Under the pieces are notes generated by a model. That model searched no databases and was not told the origin of the DNA. It worked only from the letters and a program-made list of their open reading frames with translations. Position numbers and translations under genes: made by a program. Positions 17,070 to 24,571 of a DNA stretch of 64,000 nt are shown piece after piece (positions within the stretch are counted from its first letter, which is position 1; every line of letters begins with the position of its first letter). Origin of the DNA: an uncultured Agrobacterium sp. (GTDB lineage Bacteria; Pseudomonadota; Alphaproteobacteria; Rhizobiales; Rhizobiaceae); NCBI GenBank assembly GCA_913777615.1, contig CAJYTK010000001.1, positions 156,786 through 220,785 of the forward strand. The letters are read 5' to 3'.

Positions 17070-17723
17070 TCAACCGCCAAACCGTGGCGCTTTTTCGTCA
17101 AGCAATGCATTGGCTTCTGCAACGGCCTGCGCCGCACCACCCGCATGGCCGAAGACGGCCTGACGCAGGGCCACGAATTCAACGCCGCTTTCGGCCACCG
17201 CAACCACCGAAGCCACATCCGAACCGCCCATGACGATAGCCGGAATTTCAATCATCGACGCCCACCATTCGCCAAGTGCGACGTTTTTCGGGTGCGGCTC
17301 GGGCTTGATATCGCCTTCCAGCTTGCCGAAGAAGATGTAATCCGGGTTCGCTTCGCCCTGCTCCAGCGCCTTGTGCCGATCATCGGCATTGCCGCCGCCG
17401 ACGATCAGCTTTGGCGTGAATTTTTCAACAGCTTCGGCAAGTGGCTCCAGGCCGCCCACCACATGCAGACCGTCGGCCTTCACCCGGCCAGCCACGCGGC
17501 TGTCACCGGCTACCAATGCTGCCGCCCCTGCCGCCTGCACGATTGGCACCAGCACTTCCGCACGCTTCTGGAAGCTGTCGTCATCGAGCGCGTATTGGGG
17601 AATGATGACGGAGGCGACATCGCCGCCCCTGAGGGCATCCTCCAGCGCCTTGGCTTGCAGGCCAGCGTCTTCGCCTTGCGGTACGATCAGAACCAGGCGG
17701 CAGCGATCTTCAGGAGAACCCAT
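17070..17723 (-). CDS. thiE: Thiamine phosphate synthase (ThiE/TenI family)
   Basis: A 217-residue TIM-barrel protein. 'VIVGGGNADDRHKALEQGE', 'PDYIFFGKLEGD' and 'IPAIVMGGSDVASVVAVAES' align with the ThiE/TenI fold. ThiE joins the thiazole phosphate and pyrimidine pyrophosphate halves of thiamine. The gene is not in a thiamine operon and no TPP riboswitch is visible, so it may be a second ThiE-like copy with a diverged role. The ATG at 17723 is taken as the start. Confidence 0.75.
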   Translation of the reverse strand: MGSPEDRCRLVLIVPQGEDAGLQAKALEDALRGGDVASVIIPQYALDDDSFQKRAEVLVPIVQAAGAAALVAGDSRVAGRVKADGLHVVGGLEPLAEAVEKFTPKLIVGGGNADDRHKALEQGEANPDYIFFGKLEGDIKPEPHPKNVALGEWWASMIEIPAIVMGGSDVASVVAVAESGVEFVALRQAVFGHAGGAAQAVAEANALLDEKAPRFGG

Positions 17724-17905
17724 GATTTTTCCATTTCCCGCAGAAAGAACGCTTCATCGCCAATCTGCACTCGTTTTCACATCCCTTTTCCGATAAACCG
17801 GACTGCACGAAGGATCAACAGTCGATCGCCGGACTCTTTGCGGTCTTTCCGCTCCTGCCCGCCTGGAAATTCGCCTCCCATCGCCTCGCTCATCAAGTCT
17901 CAGCC

Positions 17906-18670
17906 ATGTCTCTCGATCTCCATTTCTTCCTTGTTGCCATACCCGCCGTCATTCTTGTCGGCCTGTCGAAAGGAGGGCTTGGCGGTGCCTTGGCTCTCAT
18001 GGGCGTACCGCTGATGGCGCTTGCCGTGCCGCCGGTGCAGGCGGCAGCCATCTTCCTGCCCATCCTGATCGTCATGGATCTGGTGGCTCTCTGGGCATGG
18101 CGCCACCATAACCACCGCGAAACGTTGCTTTTGATGCTGCCGGGCGCCCTTGCGGGCATCGCGCTCGGCTGGGCCACCTCGACGCTGATTTCGCCCAATG
18201 CCATGCGGCTCGTGGTAGCCGCCGTCACCATCATCTTCGTGTTGCGCTATTTCTATGAATCGTACCGCATGCGCGGCGGACATGAGATTGCACCGAAGCC
18301 GCAACGACCGGCAGCGGCAACGCTCTGGTCCAGCCTTTCCGGCTATGCCAGCTTCGTGGCGCATGCGGGCGGCCCACCCTTCCAGATCTATGTGCTGCCG
18401 CTGAAACTGGACCCCAAGACCTATACCGGCATGAGCGTGCGTTTCTTCGCCATCATGAACGCGGTCAAACTCATCCCCTATTTTGCACTTGGCGCGCTGG
18501 ATTCCACCAACCTCACCACCTCCGCGACGCTTCTGCCGGTAGCGATGATTGCCACATTTGCCGGTGCCAAAGTGGTCAAATATATGAAGCCTGCCGTCTT
18601 CTACCCGCTGATGTACGGCATGGCCTTCATCGCTGCCCTGAAGCTCTTGTGGGATGGCCTGGCTGCCTGA
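17906..18670 (+). CDS. TauE/SafE family transporter (TSUP)
   Basis: A 254-residue membrane protein with about eight predicted helices. The N-terminal 'LVGLSKGGLGGALALMGVP' and the central 'GYASFVAHAGGPPFQIYVLP' are family hallmarks, one in each half of the inverted repeat. TSUP proteins export or import sulfur-containing anions such as sulfite, taurine or sulfoacetate; the substrate here is unknown. It is monocistronic, diverging from thiE with a 182-bp gap. Confidence 0.88.
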   Translation: MSLDLHFFLVAIPAVILVGLSKGGLGGALALMGVPLMALAVPPVQAAAIFLPILIVMDLVALWAWRHHNHRETLLLMLPGALAGIALGWATSTLISPNAMRLVVAAVTIIFVLRYFYESYRMRGGHEIAPKPQRPAAATLWSSLSGYASFVAHAGGPPFQIYVLPLKLDPKTYTGMSVRFFAIMNAVKLIPYFALGALDSTNLTTSATLLPVAMIATFAGAKVVKYMKPAVFYPLMYGMAFIAALKLLWDGLAA

Positions 18671-18722
18671 TGGTGCAGCGACTGGAAAAAGCACCTTTTT
18701 CTTTAAGACGCCGCCAGCAAAA

Positions 18723-18753
18723 AGGCCCTGATCGCGCTATGCAACCAGGGCCT
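18723..18753 (-). terminator. Rho-independent terminator of the YdcH-like gene
   Basis: AGGCCCTG/CAGGGCCT stem. Read on the minus strand it ends in TTTTTG, so it serves the small gene ending at 18814. It may also act on TauE transcripts. Confidence 0.75.
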
Positions 18754-18813
18754 CGAACTTTTGCCGCTTCTCAGGCGCCGCCAGCGCCCTGCGGCCTCAA
18801 TAATCATTGATAA

Positions 18814-18990
18814 TCAATGTTTCGTGGTCGCTTTCAGCCTCTGCAACTCGTCTTTCAGGCGCAGCTTTCTGCGTTTAATGTCTGCAATCTCCCGGTCGTC
18901 GGAAGATGGGGAAGCAAGAATACTTTCGAGCTCCTCCTCCAGAGCACCGTGTTTCTTTTCGAGCGATGCAATATGAGCCTGAATGGTCAT
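18814..18990 (-). CDS. YdcH-like protein (DUF465), 58 aa
   Basis: A short gene reading 'MTIQAHIASLEKKHGALEEE', then 'LESILASPSSDDREIADIKR' and 'RKLRLKDELQRLKATTKH'. It is a single charged helical hairpin, the typical DUF465/YdcH pattern ending in 'IKRRKLRLKDEL'. AGGAAGGA lies 8 nt before the ATG (18990), and a terminator follows. Function of the family is unknown. A second DUF465 gene lies just across the intergenic region on the other strand. Confidence 0.88.
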   Translation of the reverse strand: MTIQAHIASLEKKHGALEEELESILASPSSDDREIADIKRRKLRLKDELQRLKATTKH

Positions 18991-19226
18991 GCGGCACGTC
19001 CTTCCTAGTTGAACCTACCTCCAGCTCTCCAATCGCTGGAGTTTCAGGTTTACGACACCAATGTGACATGGAAAGCGAGGTTTGTCGAAGGCGAAATCGA
19101 GGCAATAGTGCGGCAAAAATGCTGGCAAGGAAAACTTCCCGTTACTGCCATTTGATGGTACAGGCACGAGGACGAATAACAAACATGCCGGATGGCGGTC
19201 CGGTTCATTACAATGGGGACGACGAG

Positions 19227-19430
19227 ATGCCCGACCAGGAACAGGCGGACGTCCGGCTTACGCTGGCAAGGCTGAGGCAGGAGCACGAGGATTACGACGC
19301 GGCCATCAACGCGATGATCCAGACCAGTTGCGAAGCGCTCAGAATTCAAAGAATGAAAAAGAAGAAGCTGGCGATCAAAGACAAGATGACCCAGATCGAA
19401 GATCAGATCATCCCGGATATCATCGCCTGA
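19227..19430 (+). CDS. YdcH-like protein (DUF465), 67 aa
   Basis: Reads '[20 protein letters not shown]', then '[10 protein letters not shown]' and the conserved C-terminal '[20 protein letters not shown]'. It is mostly helical and charged, as expected for DUF465. The ATG at 19227 is preceded by 'ggggacgacgag'; an ATG at 19184 would add 14 residues without family character. It lies 41 bp upstream of purE on the same strand, so it probably heads the purEK transcript. Confidence 0.82.
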   Translation: MPDQEQADVRLTLARLRQEHEDYDAAINAMIQTSCEALRIQRMKKKKLAIKDKMTQIEDQIIPDIIA

Positions 19431-19471
19431 CAAACCCTGACGCCCAAAGTCTCTGGACAAGGAGAGGCCGC

Positions 19472-19972
19472 TTGACCACCGAAACTCCGCCCGTCGCCAT
19501 CATCATGGGAAGCCAGTCGGACTGGGAAACCATGAAGAACGCCGCCGATACGCTGGACGCGCTCGACATCGAATATGAGGCGCGCATCGTTTCCGCCCAC
19601 CGCACGCCGGAACGGATGTTCGATTTCGCAACGAATGCGAAAGACGAAGGCTTCAAGGTCATCATCGCCGGTGCAGGCGGTGCCGCCCACCTGCCAGGCA
19701 TGACGGCGGCGCTCACGCCTCTTCCGGTCTTTGGCGTGCCCGTTCAGTCGAAAACCATGTCCGGTCAGGACAGCCTCTATTCGATCGTGCAGATGCCGGC
19801 AGGTATTCCGGTCGGCACACTTGCCATCGGCAAGGCAGGCGCCATCAACGCAGCCCTTCTCGCTGCCGCCGTGCTGGCGCTTTCGGATGAAGATTTGGCC
19901 GACCGGCTGGACAATTACCGCGCCCGCCAGACTGCGATCGTTGCTGAATACCCCATGGACGCGCCGCAATGA
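19472..19972 (+). CDS. purE: N5-carboxyaminoimidazole ribonucleotide mutase
   Basis: Converts N5-CAIR to CAIR in purine synthesis. The 166-residue protein has the class I PurE motifs 'IIMGSQSDW', '[13 protein letters not shown]' and '[13 protein letters not shown]'. The start is a TTG at 19472 with AGGAG (19460-19464) 7 nt upstream; no ATG fits before the 'MGSQSDW' motif at the right length. The stop overlaps the purK ATG (ATGA), so the two enzymes of the CAIR step are translationally coupled. Confidence 0.96.
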   Translation: MTTETPPVAIIMGSQSDWETMKNAADTLDALDIEYEARIVSAHRTPERMFDFATNAKDEGFKVIIAGAGGAAHLPGMTAALTPLPVFGVPVQSKTMSGQDSLYSIVQMPAGIPVGTLAIGKAGAINAALLAAAVLALSDEDLADRLDNYRARQTAIVAEYPMDAPQ

Positions 19973-21048
19973 AATCCTCCACCATCGGTATCATCGGCGG
20001 CGGCCAGCTTGGCCGCATGCTGGCCATGGCAGCCGCCCGTCTCAACTTCCGCACCGTCGTCCTGGAGCCACAGGCCGATTGCCCGGCGGCCCAGGTCTGT
20101 AATCGCCAGATCGTCGCGGCTTACGATGACGAGAAGGCTTTGGCCGAACTCGCAAGCCTCTGCGATGTCGTGACCTACGAATTTGAGAACGTGCCCGTCG
20201 TTGCCGCGGAAACGCTTGCCGCCTCCGTGCCGGTTTATCCACCGGCTGAGGCGCTGAGCGCCTCGCAGGATCGCCTGACGGAAAAGCGCTTCCTCAATGG
20301 TTGCGGCATTCCGACAGCAGATTTCCGCGCCGTCGACGATCAGGCGGGCCTGGAAGCGGCACTTGCGGAGTTTGGCGGCAAGGGCGTGCTGAAGACCCGG
20401 CGCATGGGCTATGACGGCAAGGGCCAGCGCGTCTTCAAGGGCGGCGAAGACCTGACCGGTGCCTTCGATGCGCTTGGCAAGGTGCCGCTGATTCTGGAAA
20501 GCTTCGTTGCTTTCGAGCGTGAGATTTCAATCATCGCTGCGCGTTTTCAGGATGGCACCGTCACCTGTTACGATCCGGCCGAAAACGTTCACCTGAACGG
20601 CATTCTCCACACCTCGACGATCCCCGCCGATCTCTCTGACGCGGCTAGAGCGGTCGCGGTGGAATCGGCGCAGAAGCTACTTGCTGCGCTCAACTATATC
20701 GGCGTCGTCGGTATCGAGTTCTTCGTGCTGGCGGATGGTTCGCTGGTTGCCAATGAGATGGCGCCGCGTGTCCACAATACCGGCCACTGGACGGAAGCGG
20801 CTTGTGTGGTTTCGCAGTTCGAGCAGCATATCCGCGCAGTCTCAGGGCTCGCGCCCGGCAGCACTCAGCGTCATTCCGATTGTGTGATGACCAATCTGAT
20901 TGGCGACGACATCGACAGCGTTCCGGAATGGCTCGCCCAAAAAGATTGCCTCGTGCATCTTTACGGCAAGACGGAAGCCCGTCCGGGCCGCAAGATGGGC
21001 CACGTGACGCAACTCACCAACGCTGGAAAGCCGGGGTTTTCCCGGTAA
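19969..21048 (+). CDS. purK: N5-carboxyaminoimidazole ribonucleotide synthase
   Basis: ATP-grasp enzyme that carboxylates AIR to N5-CAIR using ATP and bicarbonate, delivering the product to PurE. The 359-residue protein begins '[20 protein letters not shown]' (nucleotide-binding glycine-rich loop), has '[17 protein letters not shown]' (ATP-grasp phosphate loop) and '[18 protein letters not shown]' near the catalytic metal site. It overlaps purE by 4 nt and is followed by a terminator. Confidence 0.97.
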   Translation: MKSSTIGIIGGGQLGRMLAMAAARLNFRTVVLEPQADCPAAQVCNRQIVAAYDDEKALAELASLCDVVTYEFENVPVVAAETLAASVPVYPPAEALSASQDRLTEKRFLNGCGIPTADFRAVDDQAGLEAALAEFGGKGVLKTRRMGYDGKGQRVFKGGEDLTGAFDALGKVPLILESFVAFEREISIIAARFQDGTVTCYDPAENVHLNGILHTSTIPADLSDAARAVAVESAQKLLAALNYIGVVGIEFFVLADGSLVANEMAPRVHNTGHWTEAACVVSQFEQHIRAVSGLAPGSTQRHSDCVMTNLIGDDIDSVPEWLAQKDCLVHLYGKTEARPGRKMGHVTQLTNAGKPGFSR

Positions 21049-21104
21049 AAGCTTGCGTAGCGTGTTGACAGGCCGGTGCCGACAGGGTATCTGCCTGCCA
21101 ACCG

Positions 21105-21132
21105 AAAAAGGCGCGCCCCGTTGCGCGCTTTT
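21105..21132 (+). terminator. Terminator-like hairpin after purK
   Basis: AAAAGGCGCG-ccccgt-TGCGCGCTTTT, an imperfect GC-rich stem with a short T tail, between purK and rpmJ. Confidence 0.65.
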
Positions 21133-21182
21133 GATTGTTTAGATTATGCGTGCGAAAGCCCGCCAAACTGCGGACCAGAAAA

Positions 21183-21308
21183 ATGAAGATCAAGAACTCG
21201 CTCAAAGCGCTTAAGGCTCGTCACCGCGACAACCGTCTGGTTCGCCGCAAGGGCCGCGTCTACATCATCAACAAGCAGAACCCACGCTTCAAGGCTCGTC
21301 AGGGCTGA
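21183..21308 (+). CDS. rpmJ: 50S ribosomal protein L36
   Basis: A 41-residue protein reading '[20 protein letters not shown]' and then '[20 protein letters not shown]'. There is no cysteine, so it is the zinc-independent long type (YkgO-like). The ATG at 21183 is the only sensible start. A strong hairpin lies 70 bp downstream. Confidence 0.96.
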   Translation: MKIKNSLKALKARHRDNRLVRRKGRVYIINKQNPRFKARQG

Positions 21309-21378
21309 TTGCGTTGCTGGAGTGCTCCGTTTGAGAAAGCGGATCACTTTGTTGATAGAAGACAGAATTCGATTTCCT

Positions 21379-21419
21379 AATTGGCGCATACGGATTATCG
21401 TGATCCGCATGCGCCAATT
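21379..21419. promoter_or_regulatory. 17-bp hairpin overlapping the start of the TPR gene
   Basis: The left arm (21379-21395) and right arm (21403-21419) pair over 17 bp with a single A-C mismatch and a 7-nt loop. The likely ATG of the TPR gene (21409) lies inside the right arm. A T-rich stretch follows ('cgttttt'), so it might also end rpmJ transcription. Confidence 0.65.
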
Positions 21420-22014
21420 TCGTTTTTGTGCCCTTCTCCTCGCCTCGCTCAGCCAGCTTGCCCCGGCCACGGCCCTTACCGCCCATGCCGCGGAGCCCGT
21501 AGCGGCAACGCCTCAAACGGAGCAGCCTGCTCCGAAGGATCCCGTCGGCGATCTCTTCGACAGCCTGAAGAAGGAACGCGACGCCAAAAAGGCTCGCGTC
21601 ATCGCCACCGAGATTGTCGGCGAGTGGAGCGATTCCGGCAGCCCCACCATCAACCTGTTGATGAAATGGGCAGAGGAAGCCAGCGACGAAAAGCGCAGCG
21701 CTGCGGCTTACGACTTCCTGGATCAGGCCATCTTCCTCGACCCCGACTTCGCCGGCGCCTGGTACCGCCGCGCCATGGTCCATCTGGCAGACGGCGACAC
21801 CCGCAAGGCCATGGCGGACCTCAACAGCACGCTGGAAAAAGAACCCCGATTCTTCCCTGCGCTTTCGGGCCTCGCCAATATTCTCGAAAGCTCCGAGCGC
21901 AATGAGACGGCAATGAAAGTCTGGGAGCGCTATCTGGCACTTTATCCTGCGGATAAGGACGCGCAGAAGGAAATGAGCGAGCTTTCGGAGAAGCTGGCGG
22001 GTACGCGGAGTTAA
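21409..22014 (+). CDS. TPR-repeat secreted protein
   Basis: A 201-residue protein with a signal peptide ('MRQFRFCALLLASLSQLAPA', cleavage near 'AHA-AE') and three or so TPR-like helix pairs, for example 'AYDFLDQAIFLDPDFAGAWY' and 'MADLNSTLEKEPRFFPALSG'. TPR arrays mediate protein contacts, here probably in the periplasm. The start is uncertain: ATG 21409 gives a clean signal peptide but no ribosome-binding site is seen, and GTG 21400 is also in frame. Function unknown. Confidence 0.78.
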   Translation: MRQFRFCALLLASLSQLAPATALTAHAAEPVAATPQTEQPAPKDPVGDLFDSLKKERDAKKARVIATEIVGEWSDSGSPTINLLMKWAEEASDEKRSAAAYDFLDQAIFLDPDFAGAWYRRAMVHLADGDTRKAMADLNSTLEKEPRFFPALSGLANILESSERNETAMKVWERYLALYPADKDAQKEMSELSEKLAGTRS

Positions 22015-22152
22015 CCGGCTTGGTGCTTCTGCTGCACTGTGTCAGGTGTCGTTAAGGCCCGCTTGGCAATCCGCGCATTCACCGCCGATTTGCGGCAACT
22101 GCCCAGAGACCATACCTTAGCCGCATCATACCAACATCGACCCCATTCGCGA
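22015..22152. other. Intergenic region left of palindromic element
   Basis: No gene and no clear motif. It is part of a 353-bp gap that also holds the repeat at 22153-22238 and the gapR terminator. Confidence 0.35.
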
Positions 22153-22238
22153 CGTCATCCTCGGGCTTGACCCGAGGACGCATAGCCTGCCAGCAGATCG
22201 AAAATAGATGGATGCTCGGGTCAGGCTCGAGCATGACG
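22153..22238. repeat. 86-bp palindromic element with CGTCAT/ATGACG ends
   Basis: The ends CGTCAT and ATGACG are inverted. Each is followed internally by its own hairpin: CCTCGGG-cttga-CCCGAGG on the left, and a less perfect GCTCGGGTC/GGCTCGAGC one on the right. From memory this class is dispersed in intergenic regions of many alphaproteobacteria. Confidence 0.75.
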
Positions 22239-22314
22239 GAGGGCGGTGTTAGCACGCGCACTACGATCCGACTGTAAGGATCGACTCTCTCGCCTCAACC
22301 AACGCCACAAAGCA

Positions 22315-22338
22315 AAATCGCCGCAGAAGCGGCGATTT
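22315..22338 (-). terminator. Terminator of gapR
   Basis: AAATCGCCGC/GCGGCGATTT, a perfect 10-bp stem with a 4-nt loop. Read on the minus strand it is followed by TGCTTTG after TTT; 29 bases past the gapR stop. Confidence 0.75.
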
Positions 22339-22367
22339 AACAGATCAACCATGGCTGAGCCCGAGGC

Positions 22368-22622
22368 TCACTCCATGCCGAGTGCTGCCATATAGGTCTG
22401 AAGAATGGTCTCTTCCTCGATACGCTCATTGGCGTCCTTCTTGCGAAGGCGAATGATGGTGCGGATCGCCTTGGTGTCGTAACCACGGCCCTTGGCCTCG
22501 CCCATGACATCCTTGATATCGCCCTGGATTGCCGCTTTCTCTTCCTCAAGGCGCTCGACACGCTCGATGAATTGACGCAGTTCGGCGGCGGCGACGGTTT
22601 CGGTTGTGGGTGTATCGTCCAT
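22368..22622 (-). CDS. gapR: GapR-like nucleoid protein (DUF2312)
   Basis: An 84-residue, mostly helical DNA-binding protein. '[20 protein letters not shown]', '[20 protein letters not shown]' and '[14 protein letters not shown]' match DUF2312. The Caulobacter member GapR binds AT-rich overtwisted DNA ahead of replication forks and RNA polymerase and affects replication and chromosome organisation. The ATG at 22622 gives the family length; the frame runs further upstream without family residues. It is probably monocistronic. Confidence 0.92.
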   Translation of the reverse strand: MDDTPTTETVAAAELRQFIERVERLEEEKAAIQGDIKDVMGEAKGRGYDTKAIRTIIRLRKKDANERIEEETILQTYMAALGME

Positions 22623-22773
22623 TCGATGATCCTTCAATATCTCGGCTCGTTCGAGAGCCCGTTCGGTGTGCGGCGGCATGTCCGCCTGCTGCCCGTGAAA
22701 GGCAGCCAAATTTCCCGGCTGGTGAACTGCCCGTGGAAAGGCCTCACGTCAAGCTGATTCCGGTGCGTGCCCG

Positions 22774-23079
22774 CTATTCCTTCGGGCGGTTTTCCTCGAA
22801 GGCGGCTTTCTGGCCGTCACTTGCTTCGCGCTGATGCAAACGCTTCCAGTCCTCATAAGGCATGCCGTAGATGATCTGACGGGCCTCGTCCTTGCTGAGA
22901 TCGGTGCCTGCATCCTTTGCTGCATCCGCATACCAGTTGGACAGGCAGTTGCGGCAGAAACCAGCAAGATTCATCAGGTCAATATTCTGCACCTCGGGCC
23001 GCTCTCGCAGGTGGTTCACCAGCCGGCGAAAGGCGGCTGCCTCGAACTCGGTTCTCTGCTTGTCTTCAAGCTCGCTCAT
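22774..23079 (-). CDS. DUF1244 family protein
   Basis: A 101-residue protein with the conserved core 'FCRNCLSNWYADAA', containing a CxxC pair, and 'EARQIIYGMPYEDWK'. This matches DUF1244, a small alpha- and gammaproteobacterial family of unknown function. The C terminus is charged ('QKAAFEENRPKE'). It lies 14 bp after the N-formylglutamate amidohydrolase on the same strand, so the two are likely co-transcribed. The cysteines suggest metal or redox chemistry, but this is not established. Confidence 0.88.
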   Translation of the reverse strand: MSELEDKQRTEFEAAAFRRLVNHLRERPEVQNIDLMNLAGFCRNCLSNWYADAAKDAGTDLSKDEARQIIYGMPYEDWKRLHQREASDGQKAAFEENRPKE

Positions 23080-23093
23080 ATCGATGTCGCCTT

Positions 23094-23882
23094 TCAATAA
23101 GGGCCAGTCCGCGAGGCGAACTGCTGATATTCGTGCAGGGTGGGATCGTCATTCATTGCGGCGAAAATGGGAGCAAGGCGCTCAGCCCAGGCAGCAATCC
23201 CCGCCCCTTCGCCAATCAGATCCTGGCGCACTTCTAGAAGCGCGTGTGGGATGCCCTTCAACATGCAGTGGCGATACATGGTGTCGCCCTTCAGAGCGCC
23301 ATCGTAAGGCTCGTTGTCGCCCACCAGAATGTCGCCACTCGATCTCAGATGATCAATCAGCGGATGAACGGCACGATGGTCCGTGTCCCACAGAACAGCC
23401 GCGTGCCAGGGACGCGGAACGGATTTCCAGAACGGCGTGTAGGAGTGCAGCGAAAACACCAGCGGCGCCTTGCCGGACATTTCCGCTGTCTTTGTCAGCA
23501 CACGGTCCACGGCATTGTGATAGGGACGATGATAAGAGTTGAGCCGCTTCTGCCACTCCTCGTCGGTGATCGGATGATTACCCGGCACGATCGCGCCATC
23601 GGAAATCTTCATGATCAGCGTGGGATCGTCTTCCCCGCGATTGGGATCGATCAGCAGGCGGGAAAACCGGCCCATCACGGCAGGCACGCCAAGGCTTCCC
23701 GCCAGCATTCGCGTCAAACCTTCCACACCTATGTCATAAGCAATATGGCGCTCGAAGGCGGATTGCGGTAGACCGAGATTGCCGTAAGCTTCTGGAAGAA
23801 GGTTCATGGCGTGGTCTGCTAGCAAAACCATGCCTTTGTCATAATCGCCTTCTATGATTTCGTATGGCTGAAAGTCTGGCAT
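23094..23882 (-). CDS. N-formylglutamate amidohydrolase family protein
   Basis: A 262-residue enzyme of the FGase family (hutG-like), which releases formate from N-formylglutamate in histidine degradation or acts on related N-formyl or N-carbamoyl amides. Family segments include 'VLLADHAMNLLPEAYGNLGL', 'GRFSRLLIDPNRGEDDPTLI', 'LVFSLHSYTPFW' and 'HALLEVRQDLIGEGAGIAAW', with histidines and acidic residues typical of the zinc site. The ATG at 23882 is preferred; the frame extends to 24011 without family residues. It is not among hut genes, so the physiological substrate is uncertain. Confidence 0.86.
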   Translation of the reverse strand: MPDFQPYEIIEGDYDKGMVLLADHAMNLLPEAYGNLGLPQSAFERHIAYDIGVEGLTRMLAGSLGVPAVMGRFSRLLIDPNRGEDDPTLIMKISDGAIVPGNHPITDEEWQKRLNSYHRPYHNAVDRVLTKTAEMSGKAPLVFSLHSYTPFWKSVPRPWHAAVLWDTDHRAVHPLIDHLRSSGDILVGDNEPYDGALKGDTMYRHCMLKGIPHALLEVRQDLIGEGAGIAAWAERLAPIFAAMNDDPTLHEYQQFASRTGPY

Positions 23883-24088
23883 AATTGATTTCTGGATTGA
23901 ATTTGGGACAGCGATTGGGAGAGACGTTTGATGGCATGGCTTGACGCCACGCGCAAGTTTGCACGGACAAACGGCCATCGACAGCACCGCACCAGAGACC
24001 CGACCTGACAATATAATCGATTAAACTCGCGTTGACATTCTTGGGCCTCCGCGCCTAGAAGTGTTTTCACTATAACCATGGAATCCGG

Positions 24089-24571
24089 ATGGACGCCGTG
24101 ACATACACATTCTCCGCTCTCCTCAAGAAGCACCGGCGCGCGATCCGCACTCTTACCGCAGCCGCCGTCCTCTCTTCTCCCCTTCTCGCAGCGCAGCCGG
24201 CATGGGCGGATTTCCGCGTCTGCAACAGCACGCAAAATCTCGTTGGCGTTGCCATTGGTTACCGCGCAAAGGAAGGCTGGGTCAGCGAAGGCTGGTGGCA
24301 GGTGCCTGCTTCCACATGCGCGACCCTGATCGAGGGTGAGCTGCAATCGCGCTATTATTACCTCTACGCTGAAGATGCCGCCCGCGGCGGTCGCTGGACC
24401 GGCGACGTCAACATGTGCGTGGCAGAAAACGAATTCAAGATCACCGGTGTCGATGATTGCTATGCCCGCAGCTTCCAGCGCATGGGCTTCAAGGAATACG
24501 ATACGGGCAGGCAGGGAAGCTGGATGGTCCAGCTTTCGGACACGCCAGGAACACAGGAAAGTCAGAACTGA
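24089..24571 (+). CDS. DUF1036 secreted protein
   Basis: A 160-residue protein with a signal peptide ('LTAAAVLSSPLLAAQPAWA', cleaved before 'DFRVCN'). The mature part shows the DUF1036 pattern: 'FRVCNSTQNLVGVAIGYRAK', 'GWVSEGWWQVPASTCATLI' and 'YYYLYAEDA', with four or so cysteines that could form disulfides in the periplasm. Its TGA overlaps the pyk ATG by one base, so it is coupled to pyruvate kinase, a surprising pairing seen in related genomes as far as can be recalled. Function unknown. Confidence 0.85.
   Translation: MDAVTYTFSALLKKHRRAIRTLTAAAVLSSPLLAAQPAWADFRVCNSTQNLVGVAIGYRAKEGWVSEGWWQVPASTCATLIEGELQSRYYYLYAEDAARGGRWTGDVNMCVAENEFKITGVDDCYARSFQRMGFKEYDTGRQGSWMVQLSDTPGTQESQN

Noticed and set aside
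17724-17905. TPP riboswitch near thiE
   Set aside because: No conserved TPP-riboswitch core (CUGAGA or the matching P4/P5 segment) was seen upstream of thiE or of the TauE gene.
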